Positions 52,777 to 63,600 of a stretch of 64,000 nt of DNA are shown one piece after another. The stretch's first letter is position 1. Every line of letters starts with the position of its first letter. The position numbers and the translations under genes are program-made. The DNA lies in assembly GCF_001610835.1 (NCBI RefSeq), contig NZ_CP011270.1:7334001-7398000 (forward strand), in the 5' to 3' direction. Under the pieces are notes generated by a model that was not told the DNA's origin, searched no databases, and saw nothing but the letters and a program-made list of their open reading frames with translations. This stretch comes from Planctomyces sp. SH-PL14. Lineage in GTDB: Bacteria > Planctomycetota > Planctomycetia > Planctomycetales > Planctomycetaceae.

Positions 52777-54390
52777 TTAAGCAACGGGCTCCAGCGTCCG
52801 GGACCACAACTTCTCCTTCGCCACGTTGTAATGGCTGACCGTCAGGTTCCCCGTCTTCCCCTCGATCTCCACCACCCCAAAAAACTGCATCCCCTCCGAT
52901 GGCGGACGGTTCGGCCGCAGATCCTTTGGAATGCCCAGGAACTCCAGCTTCGGACCAAACGTATTGTCGAGCACATTCGGCCCGAACGTCCCCGCATGGA
53001 TCGGCCCGCTCACAAACTCCCAGAACGGTTCGAACTCCTGGAACTGCGCCCGGTCCGGGCTGTAATGGATCGATGCCGCGTGGTGCACGTCGCCACAGAT
53101 CCACACCACGTTCCGAACCTTCTCATCACGCAGGAACCGCAACAGCTCCGCGACCTCCTTCTCACGCCCCGCCGGCGGCCCGTCGCCGTTAGCGACCGCC
53201 TCAAAGGCCCCCGGACCATCCCCCACGATCAACCCGATCGGCATGTCGCTGCAAATGACCTTCCACGTCGCCGAACTCCCCTTCAATGACCGCTTGAGCC
53301 AGGCCAGCTGCGACTTCCCGAGCAGACTCGGATCCCCTTCCCCGCCAGCACGGTTCGCTGCATTCGGCCCGCGGTGACTCCGCATGTCGATGAAGAACAG
53401 CTCCAGCTGCGGACCATAAGGAAGCGTGCGATAGATCCGCCCCGGCGTCCGCAGCGACTCCCGGATCGGCACGTATTCAAAGAGGGCCGTCCGAGCCCGG
53501 GCTGAAAGCAGATCGACGCTCTTCACCGTATACCGGTCGTCGCTCAGCAACTGCTCCCCCGGATACCAGTTGTTGACCGTCTCGTGATCGTCCCACTGCG
53601 CGAAGATCGGGACCTGCGCGTGGAACTCGCGGAAGTGCTCGTCGAGCGTGTTGTACCGGAACTTGGCCCGGAACTCGGCCAGCGTCTCGGCCACCTTGCT
53701 CGTCTCCGGCGTCGTCAGGTTCTTCCACAACGTCCCGTCGTCGAGCTTGATCGACTCCGGAATCGGGTTGTCGGCATAAATCAGATCGCCGCAGTGGACC
53801 AGGAAGTCCGGCTTCATCTCCCGCATCGCGCGGTACGTCGTCATCCCGCCCCGCTCACGGTCGATCCCATACCCCTGCCCCGCCGTGTCGGCGGACCAGA
53901 CGAACCGGATGTCCGTCGGCTCCGCCGGCGCCGTCCGGAATCGTCCCGTCGCCCCCTCGCTGAAGAGCGACAGGTTTTCGAGGTCCTGAAAGCGAACGCG
54001 GTAGAAGTACTCGGTCCCCGCCGTCAGCCCCGTGAGCTGCAGCTTGGAGGTGAAGTCGCGGCTCTCCAGAGCGTCTCCGCCCGGATAGGTCCGCGCCTTG
54101 CGGAACGAGTCCGTCGTCGAGAGGTCGACCACCATCCGGGCCGCGCGGTTCGTCCGGCTCCACAGAACAGCCGTGCTCGCCGTCACGTCGCCGCTGGCGA
54201 CTCCATTGTCGATCCGCGGGCGAAGGCTCGACGCGGTGACGATCGCCGGAGCCTCCGCGGCCGCCCCGTCAGCGGTCGCTTCCGCACCGAGCCCGACACC
54301 TGTTCCGATCCCGGCGAGAGCGACGATCGATGTCTGGTGGAACTGACGGCGTGTGATCGATTCCGGGGAGAGCGGCTGGTTGTCGGTCAC
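52777..54390 (-). CDS. PhoD-type alkaline phosphatase/phosphodiesterase
   Basis: The 537-residue protein has a Tat-type leader (ITRRQFHQTSIVALAGIGTGVGLG). An N-terminal PhoD_N-like domain follows (NGVASGDVTASTAVLWSRTNRAARMVVDLSTTDSF), then the metallophosphoesterase core with VWSADTAGQGYG, FLVHCGDLIYADNPIPES, FAQWDDHETVNNWYPGEQL and, later, NVVWICGDVHHAASIHY. Such enzymes use calcium and iron and hydrolyse phosphate mono- or diesters outside the cytoplasm. The leader twin arginines and the metal-site segments match well. Confidence 0.93.
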   Translation of the reverse strand: MTDNQPLSPESITRRQFHQTSIVALAGIGTGVGLGAEATADGAAAEAPAIVTASSLRPRIDNGVASGDVTASTAVLWSRTNRAARMVVDLSTTDSFRKARTYPGGDALESRDFTSKLQLTGLTAGTEYFYRVRFQDLENLSLFSEGATGRFRTAPAEPTDIRFVWSADTAGQGYGIDRERGGMTTYRAMREMKPDFLVHCGDLIYADNPIPESIKLDDGTLWKNLTTPETSKVAETLAEFRAKFRYNTLDEHFREFHAQVPIFAQWDDHETVNNWYPGEQLLSDDRYTVKSVDLLSARARTALFEYVPIRESLRTPGRIYRTLPYGPQLELFFIDMRSHRGPNAANRAGGEGDPSLLGKSQLAWLKRSLKGSSATWKVICSDMPIGLIVGDGPGAFEAVANGDGPPAGREKEVAELLRFLRDEKVRNVVWICGDVHHAASIHYSPDRAQFQEFEPFWEFVSGPIHAGTFGPNVLDNTFGPKLEFLGIPKDLRPNRPPSEGMQFFGVVEIEGKTGNLTVSHYNVAKEKLWSRTLEPVA

Positions 54391-54619
54391 GCGATCCGTT
54401 CCTTTGACAGGGCGTTCTGGAAGGCCATCGAGGAGAGAATGTCGTCCGGGAGTGTGAACATCCAGTCAAGAAAAATGTGTCGCCGGGGCATGTCAAAGTA
54501 CCTGCGCACGATTCCCGTTCGCGGAACGACACTGTTACAATCCCGGCCGGGTCCAAACCATTGGGCCCGCAATTTATGGTACAAGTGGTCTTGTCGTGCG
54601 ACGCGGTTAGGGTGTCTGG

Positions 54620-56314
54620 ATGAGTACTGAGAACGTCCCCGGTCAGGGGTCACAAGAAGTTCTGGCGGTGAACTCGAGCTCCCCTTCTTCCCCCGCTTCA
54701 ACGCCTGCTGTGCCGGAAAGTCCCGCACCCGCGTCAGCTGCTCCGGAGTCGCCGGCCACGCCGCCGGTTCTCGAATCGCAGACACCCGCGGATTCCAACG
54801 GAGCGCCGGCGAACCCGGCAGCCGCTGGGGTCAGCAGCAACATCCCGGCGACCGAGACCCTTCCCTCGAACGATGAGAAGGCTTCGGACGATGAGAAGCG
54901 TCGCCCGCGGCTGAACCCGAGCGGTGACGCCTCGCAGTTCAAGGCGATCCCCTCGCTCAACGCCGGTCAGCCCGGAGACGACCAGGCGGTCGAAGCGGAA
55001 GTCGCCCGGATCGCCGCCGTCGAAAAGAAGATCGACGCCCCGCCGACTCCCCGTCAGAAGATCGACCTTCCTCCGTCGGAAGACCTCGACCAGCAGACCG
55101 AGGCGGAAATCGCCGCGGCCATGGGCGGAGCCGAGCTCCCGACCCCCACCGTGGCCGAAGGCCAGGAGCCTCCGCAGGGGGAACTGACCGAGAAGACCCG
55201 CGTCAACGGGACGATCGAGTCGATCCGCGGCGACGACGTCTTTGTGAACATCGGCCACCGCCTCGGTGCGGTCGCCTCGCTCCGCCAGTTCAATCCCAAG
55301 AAGCCTCCGCAGGTCGGCGACAAGGTCGACCTGATCGTCTTCAAGGTCGACGAAGAGGCGGGCCTCATCCAGTGCAATCTCCCGCGGGCCTCCTCGCGCG
55401 TCTCGGGGGACTGGGATTCGGTTTCGCCCGGCCAGGTCGTCGAGTGCATGGTCACCAAGACCAATAAGGGTGGCCTCGATATCACCGTCGGCAGCCTCCG
55501 CGGCTTCCTCCCCGCCAGCCAGGCGGACGTCGGTTACGTCGCGAACCTCGAGTCGCTCGTCGGCCAGAAGATCACCGCCAAGGTGACGGAAGTGAATCCC
55601 GCCCGGCGGCGACTCGTCGTCAGCCGGCGGCAGCTCCTCATGGAGGAGCGGGAAGTCGCCTCCAAGGAACTGATGCAGACGCTGCAGGTCGGCGACACCC
55701 GGACCGGCCGCGTCAAGACGATCAAGGACTTCGGGGCGTTCATCGACCTCGGCGGCGTCGATGGCTTCCTGCACGTCGGCCAGATCAGCTGGGTCCGGAT
55801 CAACCACCCGAAGGACGTCCTCCAGGAAGGGCAGACCGTCGAGGTCAAGGTCCTGACGATCGACCCCGAGACCAAGAAGATCAGCCTCGGGATGCGGCAG
55901 CTCGCCAGCAACCCGTGGGCGAATGCCGAAGACAAGTACGCCAAGGGATCGAACGTCACGGGCCGCGTCAGCCGCGTCGAGCCGTTCGGAGCCTTCGTCG
56001 AGCTCGAACCCGGGATGGAAGGTCTGATCCACATCAGCGAGCTCGATCACAAGCGGATCAAGCGGGTCACGGAAGTCGTGGATGTCGGCCAGATGGTCGA
56101 AGTCCAGGTCCTCGAAGTCGACCCGGGCCGCAAGCGGATCAGCCTCTCCGCCAAGGCGCTCAAGGAGAAGCCGGCGGATCAGCTCGCGGCCGAGGCGGCA
56201 GCCGCTGCCCCCGAACCGGCCCATGTCCCCCGGCGTCCCCGCAACGACCTCAAGGGAGGCATCGGCGGCCAGGGACGCGGCGGTCTGTTCGGAAACCCGC
56301 GCGACTTCCAGTGA
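54620..56314 (+). CDS. S1-domain RNA-binding protein (ribosomal protein S1-like)
   Basis: A 564-residue protein with four S1 domains, at about 188-255, 272-340, 353-420 and 435-505 (for example [47 protein letters not shown] and [31 protein letters not shown]). The first 185 residues are an unusual Pro/Ala/Glu/Ser-rich extension. The C-terminus is Arg/Gly-rich ([12 protein letters not shown]). S1 proteins bind mRNA and help translation initiation; this one has four domains, like many bacterial S1-like proteins with reduced number. The upstream PhoD gene is divergent. Confidence 0.88.
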   Translation: MSTENVPGQGSQEVLAVNSSSPSSPASTPAVPESPAPASAAPESPATPPVLESQTPADSNGAPANPAAAGVSSNIPATETLPSNDEKASDDEKRRPRLNPSGDASQFKAIPSLNAGQPGDDQAVEAEVARIAAVEKKIDAPPTPRQKIDLPPSEDLDQQTEAEIAAAMGGAELPTPTVAEGQEPPQGELTEKTRVNGTIESIRGDDVFVNIGHRLGAVASLRQFNPKKPPQVGDKVDLIVFKVDEEAGLIQCNLPRASSRVSGDWDSVSPGQVVECMVTKTNKGGLDITVGSLRGFLPASQADVGYVANLESLVGQKITAKVTEVNPARRRLVVSRRQLLMEEREVASKELMQTLQVGDTRTGRVKTIKDFGAFIDLGGVDGFLHVGQISWVRINHPKDVLQEGQTVEVKVLTIDPETKKISLGMRQLASNPWANAEDKYAKGSNVTGRVSRVEPFGAFVELEPGMEGLIHISELDHKRIKRVTEVVDVGQMVEVQVLEVDPGRKRISLSAKALKEKPADQLAAEAAAAAPEPAHVPRRPRNDLKGGIGGQGRGGLFGNPRDFQ

Positions 56315-56464
56315 TCGTCGGTCCGCAGCGGCGGACAGTGATCGTCGCCGCGAACGCTGTCGTCATAGCCGCTCGCCGTCCTTGTTGACTCTCCGCCCGG
56401 CCGCTTCGGCTGCCGGGCGTGATGTGTCATGGGCCGGAATCATCGACTCCGCAGGGATGCCGCG

Positions 56465-57913
56465 ATGCCGTACGAGCACCTCTCGCAGTTCCTCGATACG
56501 CTCTCGGCGAACGGGCACCTGGCCCGCGTGGCGGACACGGTCGACCCGGTTTCGGAACTCCCCGCCCTCATCCGCCGCGCCTGCGGCGAGCGCGACGGCG
56601 GACCGGCGGTCCTCTGCCAGCGGGTCGGCGAGGCCAAGTTCCCGCTCGTGGCGAATCTCTTCGGCGGGACGCGGCTCCTGGCCAGCCTCGACGCCGACTC
56701 GCCAGAGACCGTCATCCGCCGGCTCACCGACTGGCGGGCCTCGCTCAACATGGGGGTCGCCGCCGAGCCGTCAAAGACCTCGAATCCGCTCCTCCGGCTC
56801 AGCCGCCTGCTCCCGCGGTTTCAGAAGACCGCCTTCGTGCAGCAGGTCATCCGCATGGGGAAGGACGTCGACCTGGCGGAGTTCCCGTTCCCGCGATGGT
56901 CCGTCGAGAGCGCCCCCTCGATCACGAACGCCGTCGTCTTCTTTCCGGGCACCTCCCCCGGGCAGCCGCAGGTGGAACAGCCCGCGCTCCAGGCGGCCGA
57001 TGCCACGGCCCTGACGGTCCACTGGACCGCGCACCACGCCGGCCCCGCCGCCTACGAAGAGGCCCGCCGCCAGGGCAAGCCGATCCCCGTGGCGGTCGTC
57101 CTGGGAGCCGATCCCGCTCTCATCTGGGCCGCCGGCGCCCCCTGCCCTGCCGGTCTTTCGCCCCTCCAGCTCGCGTCGATCGTCCGAGGTTCCGGGCTCA
57201 ATCTCGTGCGGGGCCGGACAGTCGAGCTCGATCTTCCCGCCGACGCGGAGATCGTGATCGAAGGCTACGTCGACCCGCTGGAGGCCCCCTCAGGCCGCGG
57301 CGGCGTGGCGACGGGCCTGGGGACCGTGACCGGACGAACGGACCTCCCCCTCCTGCGAATTACCGCGATCACGCACCGCGCGAACCCGGTCCTCCCGGTC
57401 ACGGTCCGCCATCCCTCCCCGGGCGAGGCCGACAGTTTTCTCCGGCTCTCGGCGGCGCTCCTGGAATCCGAGCTGCGGCTGCTCTACCCGGCGGTCGAGC
57501 GGCTCGCGATCGTCCCAACCGGCGAGCTGCCCCGCGTCCTCTTCGTATCGCTCCGGAAGGACTACCCGGGACTGGCCAGGCAGGTGATGCACGCCCTGTG
57601 GGGCCAGCGGTGGCTGACGGGGCTCAAGTGCATCGTCGCCGTCGACGCCGGACATCCTCTCGACCCCGCGGCGGTCTGGCAGACTGTAGCGCTCTGCGTC
57701 GATCCCGAGCGGGACGTAATGGTCATGAAGGGCCCCGCCGACTTCGACGACCACGCCCTCTGGCCCGGCTTTGGCTCGCGGATGGGGATCGATGCCACGC
57801 GAAAGCGCCCGGACGAGGGGGGTATCGAGTGGCCCGAGTCACTAGAATCCGCCGTCCCCCTCCGGAGCCGGCTCGACTATTTGTGGTCAAAAGCCGGTTG
57901 GAACCGCCCGTGA
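56465..57913 (+). CDS. UbiD-family decarboxylase-like protein, catalytic motif altered
   Basis: The start at 56465 gives 482 residues. The family pattern is clear: MPYEHLSQFLDTLSANGHLARV, then VRRGSGLNLV-type and DADAEIVIEGYVDP segments, and LPLLRITAITHRANPVLPVTV. However, the conserved EGPxGE active-site stretch that normally follows EGY.xP is replaced by APSGRGGVATGLGTVTG (residues about 274-290), and the usual prFMN-binding NxGxYR(M/L)Q segment also appears altered. It may be a non-decarboxylating homologue or one with a different reaction. It is near ubiE, so a menaquinone role is suggested but unproven. Confidence 0.75.
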   Translation: MPYEHLSQFLDTLSANGHLARVADTVDPVSELPALIRRACGERDGGPAVLCQRVGEAKFPLVANLFGGTRLLASLDADSPETVIRRLTDWRASLNMGVAAEPSKTSNPLLRLSRLLPRFQKTAFVQQVIRMGKDVDLAEFPFPRWSVESAPSITNAVVFFPGTSPGQPQVEQPALQAADATALTVHWTAHHAGPAAYEEARRQGKPIPVAVVLGADPALIWAAGAPCPAGLSPLQLASIVRGSGLNLVRGRTVELDLPADAEIVIEGYVDPLEAPSGRGGVATGLGTVTGRTDLPLLRITAITHRANPVLPVTVRHPSPGEADSFLRLSAALLESELRLLYPAVERLAIVPTGELPRVLFVSLRKDYPGLARQVMHALWGQRWLTGLKCIVAVDAGHPLDPAAVWQTVALCVDPERDVMVMKGPADFDDHALWPGFGSRMGIDATRKRPDEGGIEWPESLESAVPLRSRLDYLWSKAGWNRP

Positions 57914-58032
57914 ACTGCGGACGGGAGAGGGACTCAGGTCCGGAGTCGAGGGACTCGGGACCGAATCCACTTTCGCGATCTCACTGGGATCCGAAGTCTT
58001 CATCTCACGGATCCTCTCCCCTTTCTTCCCCG

Positions 58033-58749
58033 ATGGCAGTCGACAAGTCCGGTGCCCGCGTCCGTCAGATGTTCGGCGAGATCGCGCGGCGGTACGACCT
58101 CATGAACCACGTCCTCTCGGGGGGGACCGACATCTACTGGCGGTCGCGGACCGTGCGGCTCGTCCCTCCCCAGGGAGACGCCCCGATCCTCGACGTCTGC
58201 ACCGGGACGGGCGACCTCGCCCTCGCGTATTCGAAGGCGGCCGGCGGACGCGTGCCGGTCGTCGGCTCCGACTTCACGCACGAGATGCTGGTCCTCGCGA
58301 ACCGGAAGCGGGACAAGGTCGTGAAGGAAGCCTCGGCCCCGGTCTCGTTCCTCGAGGCCGACACGCAGAAGCTCCCCTTCCCCGACAACACCTTCCAGAT
58401 CGTCTCCGTGGCCTTCGGCCTGCGGAACGTCTCCGACACTCGGGCGGGCCTCCGGGAGATGGCCCGAGTCTGCCGGCCAGGAGGAACGGTCGCTGTCCTC
58501 GAGTTCTCGAAGCCGAAGGGGCGGCTCTTCGGCGGGATCTACCAGCAGTACTTCCGCCACGTCCTCCCGAGGGTCGGGCAGTTCTTCGCCAAGAACAAGC
58601 AGGACGCCTACGAATACCTGCCGGCCTCGGTCTCGGAGTTCCCCTCCGGCGAGAAGCTGACGGCCATGATGGACGAATGCGGCCTCCACAGCTCGCGCTA
58701 CGTCCCGTTCACGTTCGGCGTCTGCTCCCTCTACATGGGGACCAAGTAA
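58033..58749 (+). CDS. ubiE: Demethylmenaquinone methyltransferase (UbiE/MenG)
   Basis: The 238-residue protein is a class I SAM-dependent methyltransferase. The family signatures are VRQMFGEIARRYDLMNHVLSGGTDIYWR, LDVCTGTGDLALAYSKA (SAM-binding motif I), DTQKLPFPDNTFQIVSVAFGLRNVSD and LEFSKPKG. It methylates demethylmenaquinone in the last step of menaquinone synthesis. The start at 58033 is the family N-terminus; the longer frame runs through the preceding gene. The preceding UbiD-like gene ends 119 bp upstream on the same strand. Confidence 0.95.
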   Translation: MAVDKSGARVRQMFGEIARRYDLMNHVLSGGTDIYWRSRTVRLVPPQGDAPILDVCTGTGDLALAYSKAAGGRVPVVGSDFTHEMLVLANRKRDKVVKEASAPVSFLEADTQKLPFPDNTFQIVSVAFGLRNVSDTRAGLREMARVCRPGGTVAVLEFSKPKGRLFGGIYQQYFRHVLPRVGQFFAKNKQDAYEYLPASVSEFPSGEKLTAMMDECGLHSSRYVPFTFGVCSLYMGTK

Positions 58750-58920
58750 CCATCCCGCTCCCGCGAGATGAGCCTCCCCCAAAGCCGCCAGCGACTGAGG
58801 CACGGAGGGGGGGGCGCGCCGGCGGAGGTCTAGGGGGCAACGCCCCAGGTTGGCGCGGGCATAATCAACAAGCCCTGAATGGGCGCAACAACGCTCGGCG
58901 ATATCTCCGAGGCGTCGTTC

Positions 58921-60534
58921 TCAAGCCACCGTCGCCGGAGGCGAAGCCTCGGCCCGTTTGCGGTTCATGGACCATTTCAGGAGCGGCGGCGTGATGATCG
59001 TCGTTGCCATGACCATGAAGACGAGGGCGGTGTAGGTCGTGCTGTCGACGACCGGCTTCCCTTCGTACATCAGCTTCGCCCCTTCGGAGGCGAAGATCAG
59101 TCCGACTTCGCCGCGGGGGATCATCCCGATCCCGATCGAAAGCCGGTCGAGCGTCTTGTCGCTTACGCCCAGGGCACAGACCTGCTTGCCGAGGATCGCC
59201 ACGAACGTCAGGGCGATCGCGAGCGTCCACATCGTCGGGTTGTTGAATGCCGACAGATCGACATGCACGCCGATCTGGACGAAGAACAGCGGGATCAGGA
59301 GCGACCCGATCGGCTTGAGCGCGTGATCCAGCGCCACATTCTCCTTCCGCGAAAGCGAATGGTACTGGACCTCTTCCAGGATCAGGCCCGCCGCAAACGC
59401 CCCGACGATCGGGGCGAGCCCCATCAGGCTGGCGAGCCACGCGAACAGGAAGCAGATGCAGAGCGCCGTCGTCACGAGCAGCCCGTGGCCGCGGAGATAG
59501 GTGGCCGCCTTGAACGCGGGCTTGGCGACAAGGTGCGTCCCGATCAGAACCGCTCCCGCCAGGAACCCGAACGCCTTGAGGACGATGATCGCGATCCCGC
59601 CGAGGTCGGCCGAGCCGCTTCTGACGATCCCCTGCACCACCGCCAGCACGATCAGCCCGAGGACATCGTCGATCACCGCCGCCCCCAGGATGATCTGCGA
59701 CTCCGTCTGCTGGCTCCGTCCCAGGTCCTTCAGCACGCGGGCGGTGATCCCGACGCTCGTGGCGCTGAGCGTCGCCCCCAGGAACAGATGGACCTTCCAG
59801 TCCGCCCCCGGCAGCGCGAAGTAGCCCACGAGGAATCCCAGGATCATCGGTGCGACGACCCCCAGGCAGGCGACGATGAACGCCGTGACCCCGACCGACA
59901 TCATCCCCTTGACTGTCGACTCCAGTCCGACTTCGAACAGAAGCAGCACCACCCCGATCCGGGCCAGGATGTCGAGGTGGGAAAACGTCTCGCCGGCTTT
60001 GAGGAACTCGAAGCCCCCCCAGCCGCTCAGGAACTCCATGTTCCCGATCAGGATGCCGACGAACAGCTCTCCCAGCACGGCGGGGAGCCCGATTCGGTCG
60101 AAGAGGTCCCCGGCCAGCTTCGCCGACAACAGCAGCAGTACGATCCCCAGCAGGACCGGAGTGACCGGATCGGTGTGTCCTTCCGATCCGTGTTCCGCTC
60201 CCTGTTCGTCATGACCGGCGGCATCGACCGGGGGAGCGGAAGGCGAGGCTTCGGTGGATGAGGGCGCTGCTTCCGAACTTCCGTCTGAGGAAGGACTTGT
60301 GGGAGAAGCTTGAGGAGCGGACGGCGGCGCCTCCTGACCGGATGTGAACCGCCCAGCCAGCATGGCGAACGACAGAAGCAGGGAAAAGAACAGGATGGAC
60401 GAACGGCGCGGACCGGTAGTCGCCAGCACGGACGGATCCCTTGCGGAGAATACGCAGAGGTCGTGAACGCTGGCCGCCGCAGCGCCGGACGGCCGAGTCA
60501 AACCCCGCATTGCCTCGATGTTGCAGCCGGACAT
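58921..60534 (-). CDS. Kef-type cation:proton antiporter with signal-like leader
   Basis: The 537-residue protein has about thirteen membrane helices from residue 128 on, matching the CPA2/Kef group: VLLGIVLLLLSAKLAGDLFDRIGLPAVLGELFVGILIGN, then IGVVLLLFEVGLES, ATLSATSVGITARVLKDLGR and GAAVIDDVLGLIVLAVVQGI. The first 125 residues are unusual: a hydrophobic segment (SSILFFSLLLSFAMLAGRFTSG) followed by a Ser/Pro/Ala-rich linker. The ATG at 60510 is an alternative start eight codons in. No RCK/TrkA-N domain is attached. It faces the ubiE gene convergently; a GC-rich hairpin (GGGGC/GCCCC, about 58831-58845) lies in the 171-bp gap. Confidence 0.87.
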   Translation of the reverse strand: MSGCNIEAMRGLTRPSGAAAASVHDLCVFSARDPSVLATTGPRRSSILFFSLLLSFAMLAGRFTSGQEAPPSAPQASPTSPSSDGSSEAAPSSTEASPSAPPVDAAGHDEQGAEHGSEGHTDPVTPVLLGIVLLLLSAKLAGDLFDRIGLPAVLGELFVGILIGNMEFLSGWGGFEFLKAGETFSHLDILARIGVVLLLFEVGLESTVKGMMSVGVTAFIVACLGVVAPMILGFLVGYFALPGADWKVHLFLGATLSATSVGITARVLKDLGRSQQTESQIILGAAVIDDVLGLIVLAVVQGIVRSGSADLGGIAIIVLKAFGFLAGAVLIGTHLVAKPAFKAATYLRGHGLLVTTALCICFLFAWLASLMGLAPIVGAFAAGLILEEVQYHSLSRKENVALDHALKPIGSLLIPLFFVQIGVHVDLSAFNNPTMWTLAIALTFVAILGKQVCALGVSDKTLDRLSIGIGMIPRGEVGLIFASEGAKLMYEGKPVVDSTTYTALVFMVMATTIITPPLLKWSMNRKRAEASPPATVA

Positions 60535-60644
60535 AGTATTGCGACGATTTCGACCGTTCGACCGAGTGCGGCGTTTTCCTGTCAGGATTTTCCCAAGATC
60601 CTTTTGCCTCTCCGCACCCTCCTTCGACCTGCACGGAAGCAGCG

Positions 60645-63600
60645 ATGCCTCAACTCGCCCGCGCCGCCACGCTCGCCCTGACCCTGGCCGCGACGTTCTT
60701 TTCCGGACCGCGCCGCTCGATGGCCGAGGACCTCGGAGTCCGCGTGATCGACGGCTTCACGGTCACGCAGTTCGCCGGCGACGATCTCGCCCACGACATC
60801 CACTCCATGACGATCGACGCCAAAGGGCGGGTCGTCGTTTCGGGCGTCGGCTACGTTCGGATCCTCGAAGACAAAGACGGCGACGGGAAGGCGGACTTCG
60901 CGAAGGAGTTCGCGAGCGGTCCTTCGACCGGTGCCCAGGGGATGGTGTTCTACGGCAACGACCTGCTCTGTGTCGGCGATGGCGGCCTGATCCGTTACCG
61001 CGACCGCGACGGCAACGATCGGGCCGACGGAGCGCCCGACATGTTCCTCCGGGCCAAGACCGGCGGCGAGCACGACCTGCACGCCATCCGCCGCGGAGCG
61101 GACGGCTCCTGGTACATCATCGCCGGGAACATGGCGGAGATCACGGAGCAGTACGTCTCGCTTCCGACGTCCCCGGTGACGAAGCCGCGGGCCGGCACGC
61201 TGCTGCGGCTGACCCCTGATCTCCGGGGAGCCGAAGTGATCGCCCACGGCCTGCGGAACGCCTACGACTTCGACTTCAACACGGCCGGCGACCTGTTCAC
61301 CTTCGACAGCGACGGTGAACCCGAGATGTCCCTCCCTTGGTACAACCCGACGCGAGTCTACCACCTCACGCTGGGAGCGGACTGCGGCTGGCACACGAAG
61401 ACCTGGAAGCACCCGGAGGGGTTCCTCGACATGCCGCCGGTCGTCGCCTCCTTCGGCCGCAGCTCGCCGACCGGAGTCGTCTGCTATCGCCACCGACAGT
61501 TCCCGGCGCCCTATCAGGGGGCACTGTTCACGCTCGACTGGACCTACGGCCGGATGTGGGCCCTCCCCCTCCAGGAGGACGGAGCGACCTGGTCGACGAA
61601 GCCGGTCGAGTTCATGACCGCCGTCGGGGAGCACGGCTTCGCCCCCACCGATCTCGAAGTCGGCCCGGACGGCGCCCTGTACGTCGTCGTCGGCGGCCGC
61701 GGCACGCGGGGTGGGATCTATCGCATCGTCGCGAGCGGCCAGGCGGCTCCCCCTCTGCCGCCGGTGGCCAGCCTCGACGCCAACCAGCGGATCTACGACG
61801 TCCTGACCGCTCCTCAACCGCTCAGCAGCTGGTCCCGCGCCCGCTGGGAGCCGATGGCGGCTGAAATCCCGGACACCAGTCTCCTGTCGATCGTGATCGA
61901 CGAGCGATGGCCGGTGGATGCCCGCGTCCGGGCAGTCGAGATCCTGACGGAGCGCGGCACCGCGATTCCGCCGCAGTTCCTGGCCCGGCTCTCCGAATCG
62001 ACCCCGTGGCAGGTCCGGGCCCGTGCCGCGTGGTCGCTCGGCCGGACCGCGAAGGGGCGTCCCGATGCCACGTATCTGAACCGCTGCCTCGCCATGACTC
62101 CCCCTCAGCCGCAGGTCCAGCGGGCCGCCCTCGAAGCGATCCTGGCCGCCGAGAACGAGCACTTCGACTCGCTCGTCCCCGCGATTTCGAACGGTCTCGC
62201 CAGCACGGACTGCACGGTCCGGCAGGCGGCCTCCGCGATCCTGACCCGCGTCCCCGGAGAGACGTACGGCAAGATCGCCGACGCAACAGTCCGTCGCGGT
62301 TGGCAGGCGACGGTCCCGCTCGCCGAGGGACTCGCTCGCCGCAAAGACAAATTTTCGCCCTACGCCGCCGAGATCGGAACGCGGATCCTGACGAGCGACT
62401 TCAGCCCCGCAATGCGGAAGGAAGCGGCCCGCCTCCTCCAGATCGCTCTCGGCGATCTCGTTCCGGAAGAGGAAGGATTCCCCGAGGTCTTCCAGGGGTA
62501 TGCCAGCCGGATCGATCTCTCGGAGAATGCAAAGGAAGTCGGCGCCCTGCAGATCATGTTAGGCCAGGCGTTCCCGACCGGTATCGAAGCGGTCGACGAA
62601 GAGCTCGGCCGCGTGATCGCCATGCTCCAGCCGAACGACCCCGAACTGCTCGGCAAGGTTCTCGCCAAGATTACGAAGGACTCCTCGCCGATCGCTGACA
62701 TCCACTACCTGATCGTCGCCGCCCGGATCCCTTCGCCCCGCAATGACACGCACCGGCAGCAGATTGCCCAGGGCGTCCTGGCCCTCGAGTCGAAGATTGA
62801 ACAGCGCAAACTCGTCCAGGACAGCGGGTGGGACGACCGGATGATCGAGCTCTTCGACACCTTGGTTGAGCTCGATCCGCCGCTCGGAACGGCGGTGGTC
62901 GAACATCCGCTGTTCGGCAAGCCGGGACACGTTCAGTTCGTCGGCGATGTCCCAACCGAGGTGTTCGAGAGGGCGGTCAATGCCTATGTGAAGCAGGTCG
63001 AAGCGAATCCCGAGTTTCCGCTGAACGGGGACATCATCTTCCTCTTCGCCGCAACCGGGCTTCCCAAGCCGATGGAGATCGTCCGCTCCAAGTTCGACGA
63101 TCTCTCGTTGCGGCCGGCGATCATCGCGTCCCTTTCGGAGCATCCGTCCGAAGCGGACCGGGAGTTGTTCGTGAGCGCGATGGAATCCGCTCCGGTCGAC
63201 ATGCTGACGGAGTGTGCCAAGGCGATCGCGCTTCTCAGCCCAGGGAACGCCGAGCGGCAGAGGGAGAACGTGATGCTTCTCCGCGTGCTGCGGCGGCTCG
63301 GAAACGACGGTCCGGATCGTGAAGTCCGGGACCAGGTGGCGGAACTCCTGCGGATTAGCACCGGCCAGGACTTCGGCTACAAGAACGGCCTCGACGGTCA
63401 GCCGCAGACCGACGTCATCGGCCGCTGGACGGCGTACATCCAGGAGAAGTATTCGGAGGAATACGCCCGGCAGTCGGGGGCCCCGACCGAAGACGTGAAC
63501 CATCTCAATACGTTGCTGGCTCAGGTTCCGTGGGAATCGGGAGACGCCGCCCGCGGCCAGAAGCTCTTTACGACCCGCGCCTGTATCCAGTGCCACGGTA

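Noticed and set aside
56419-58032. Upstream extension of the ubiE frame
   Set aside because: It overlaps the UbiD-like gene in another frame and is Arg/Pro-rich. UbiE is complete from 58033.
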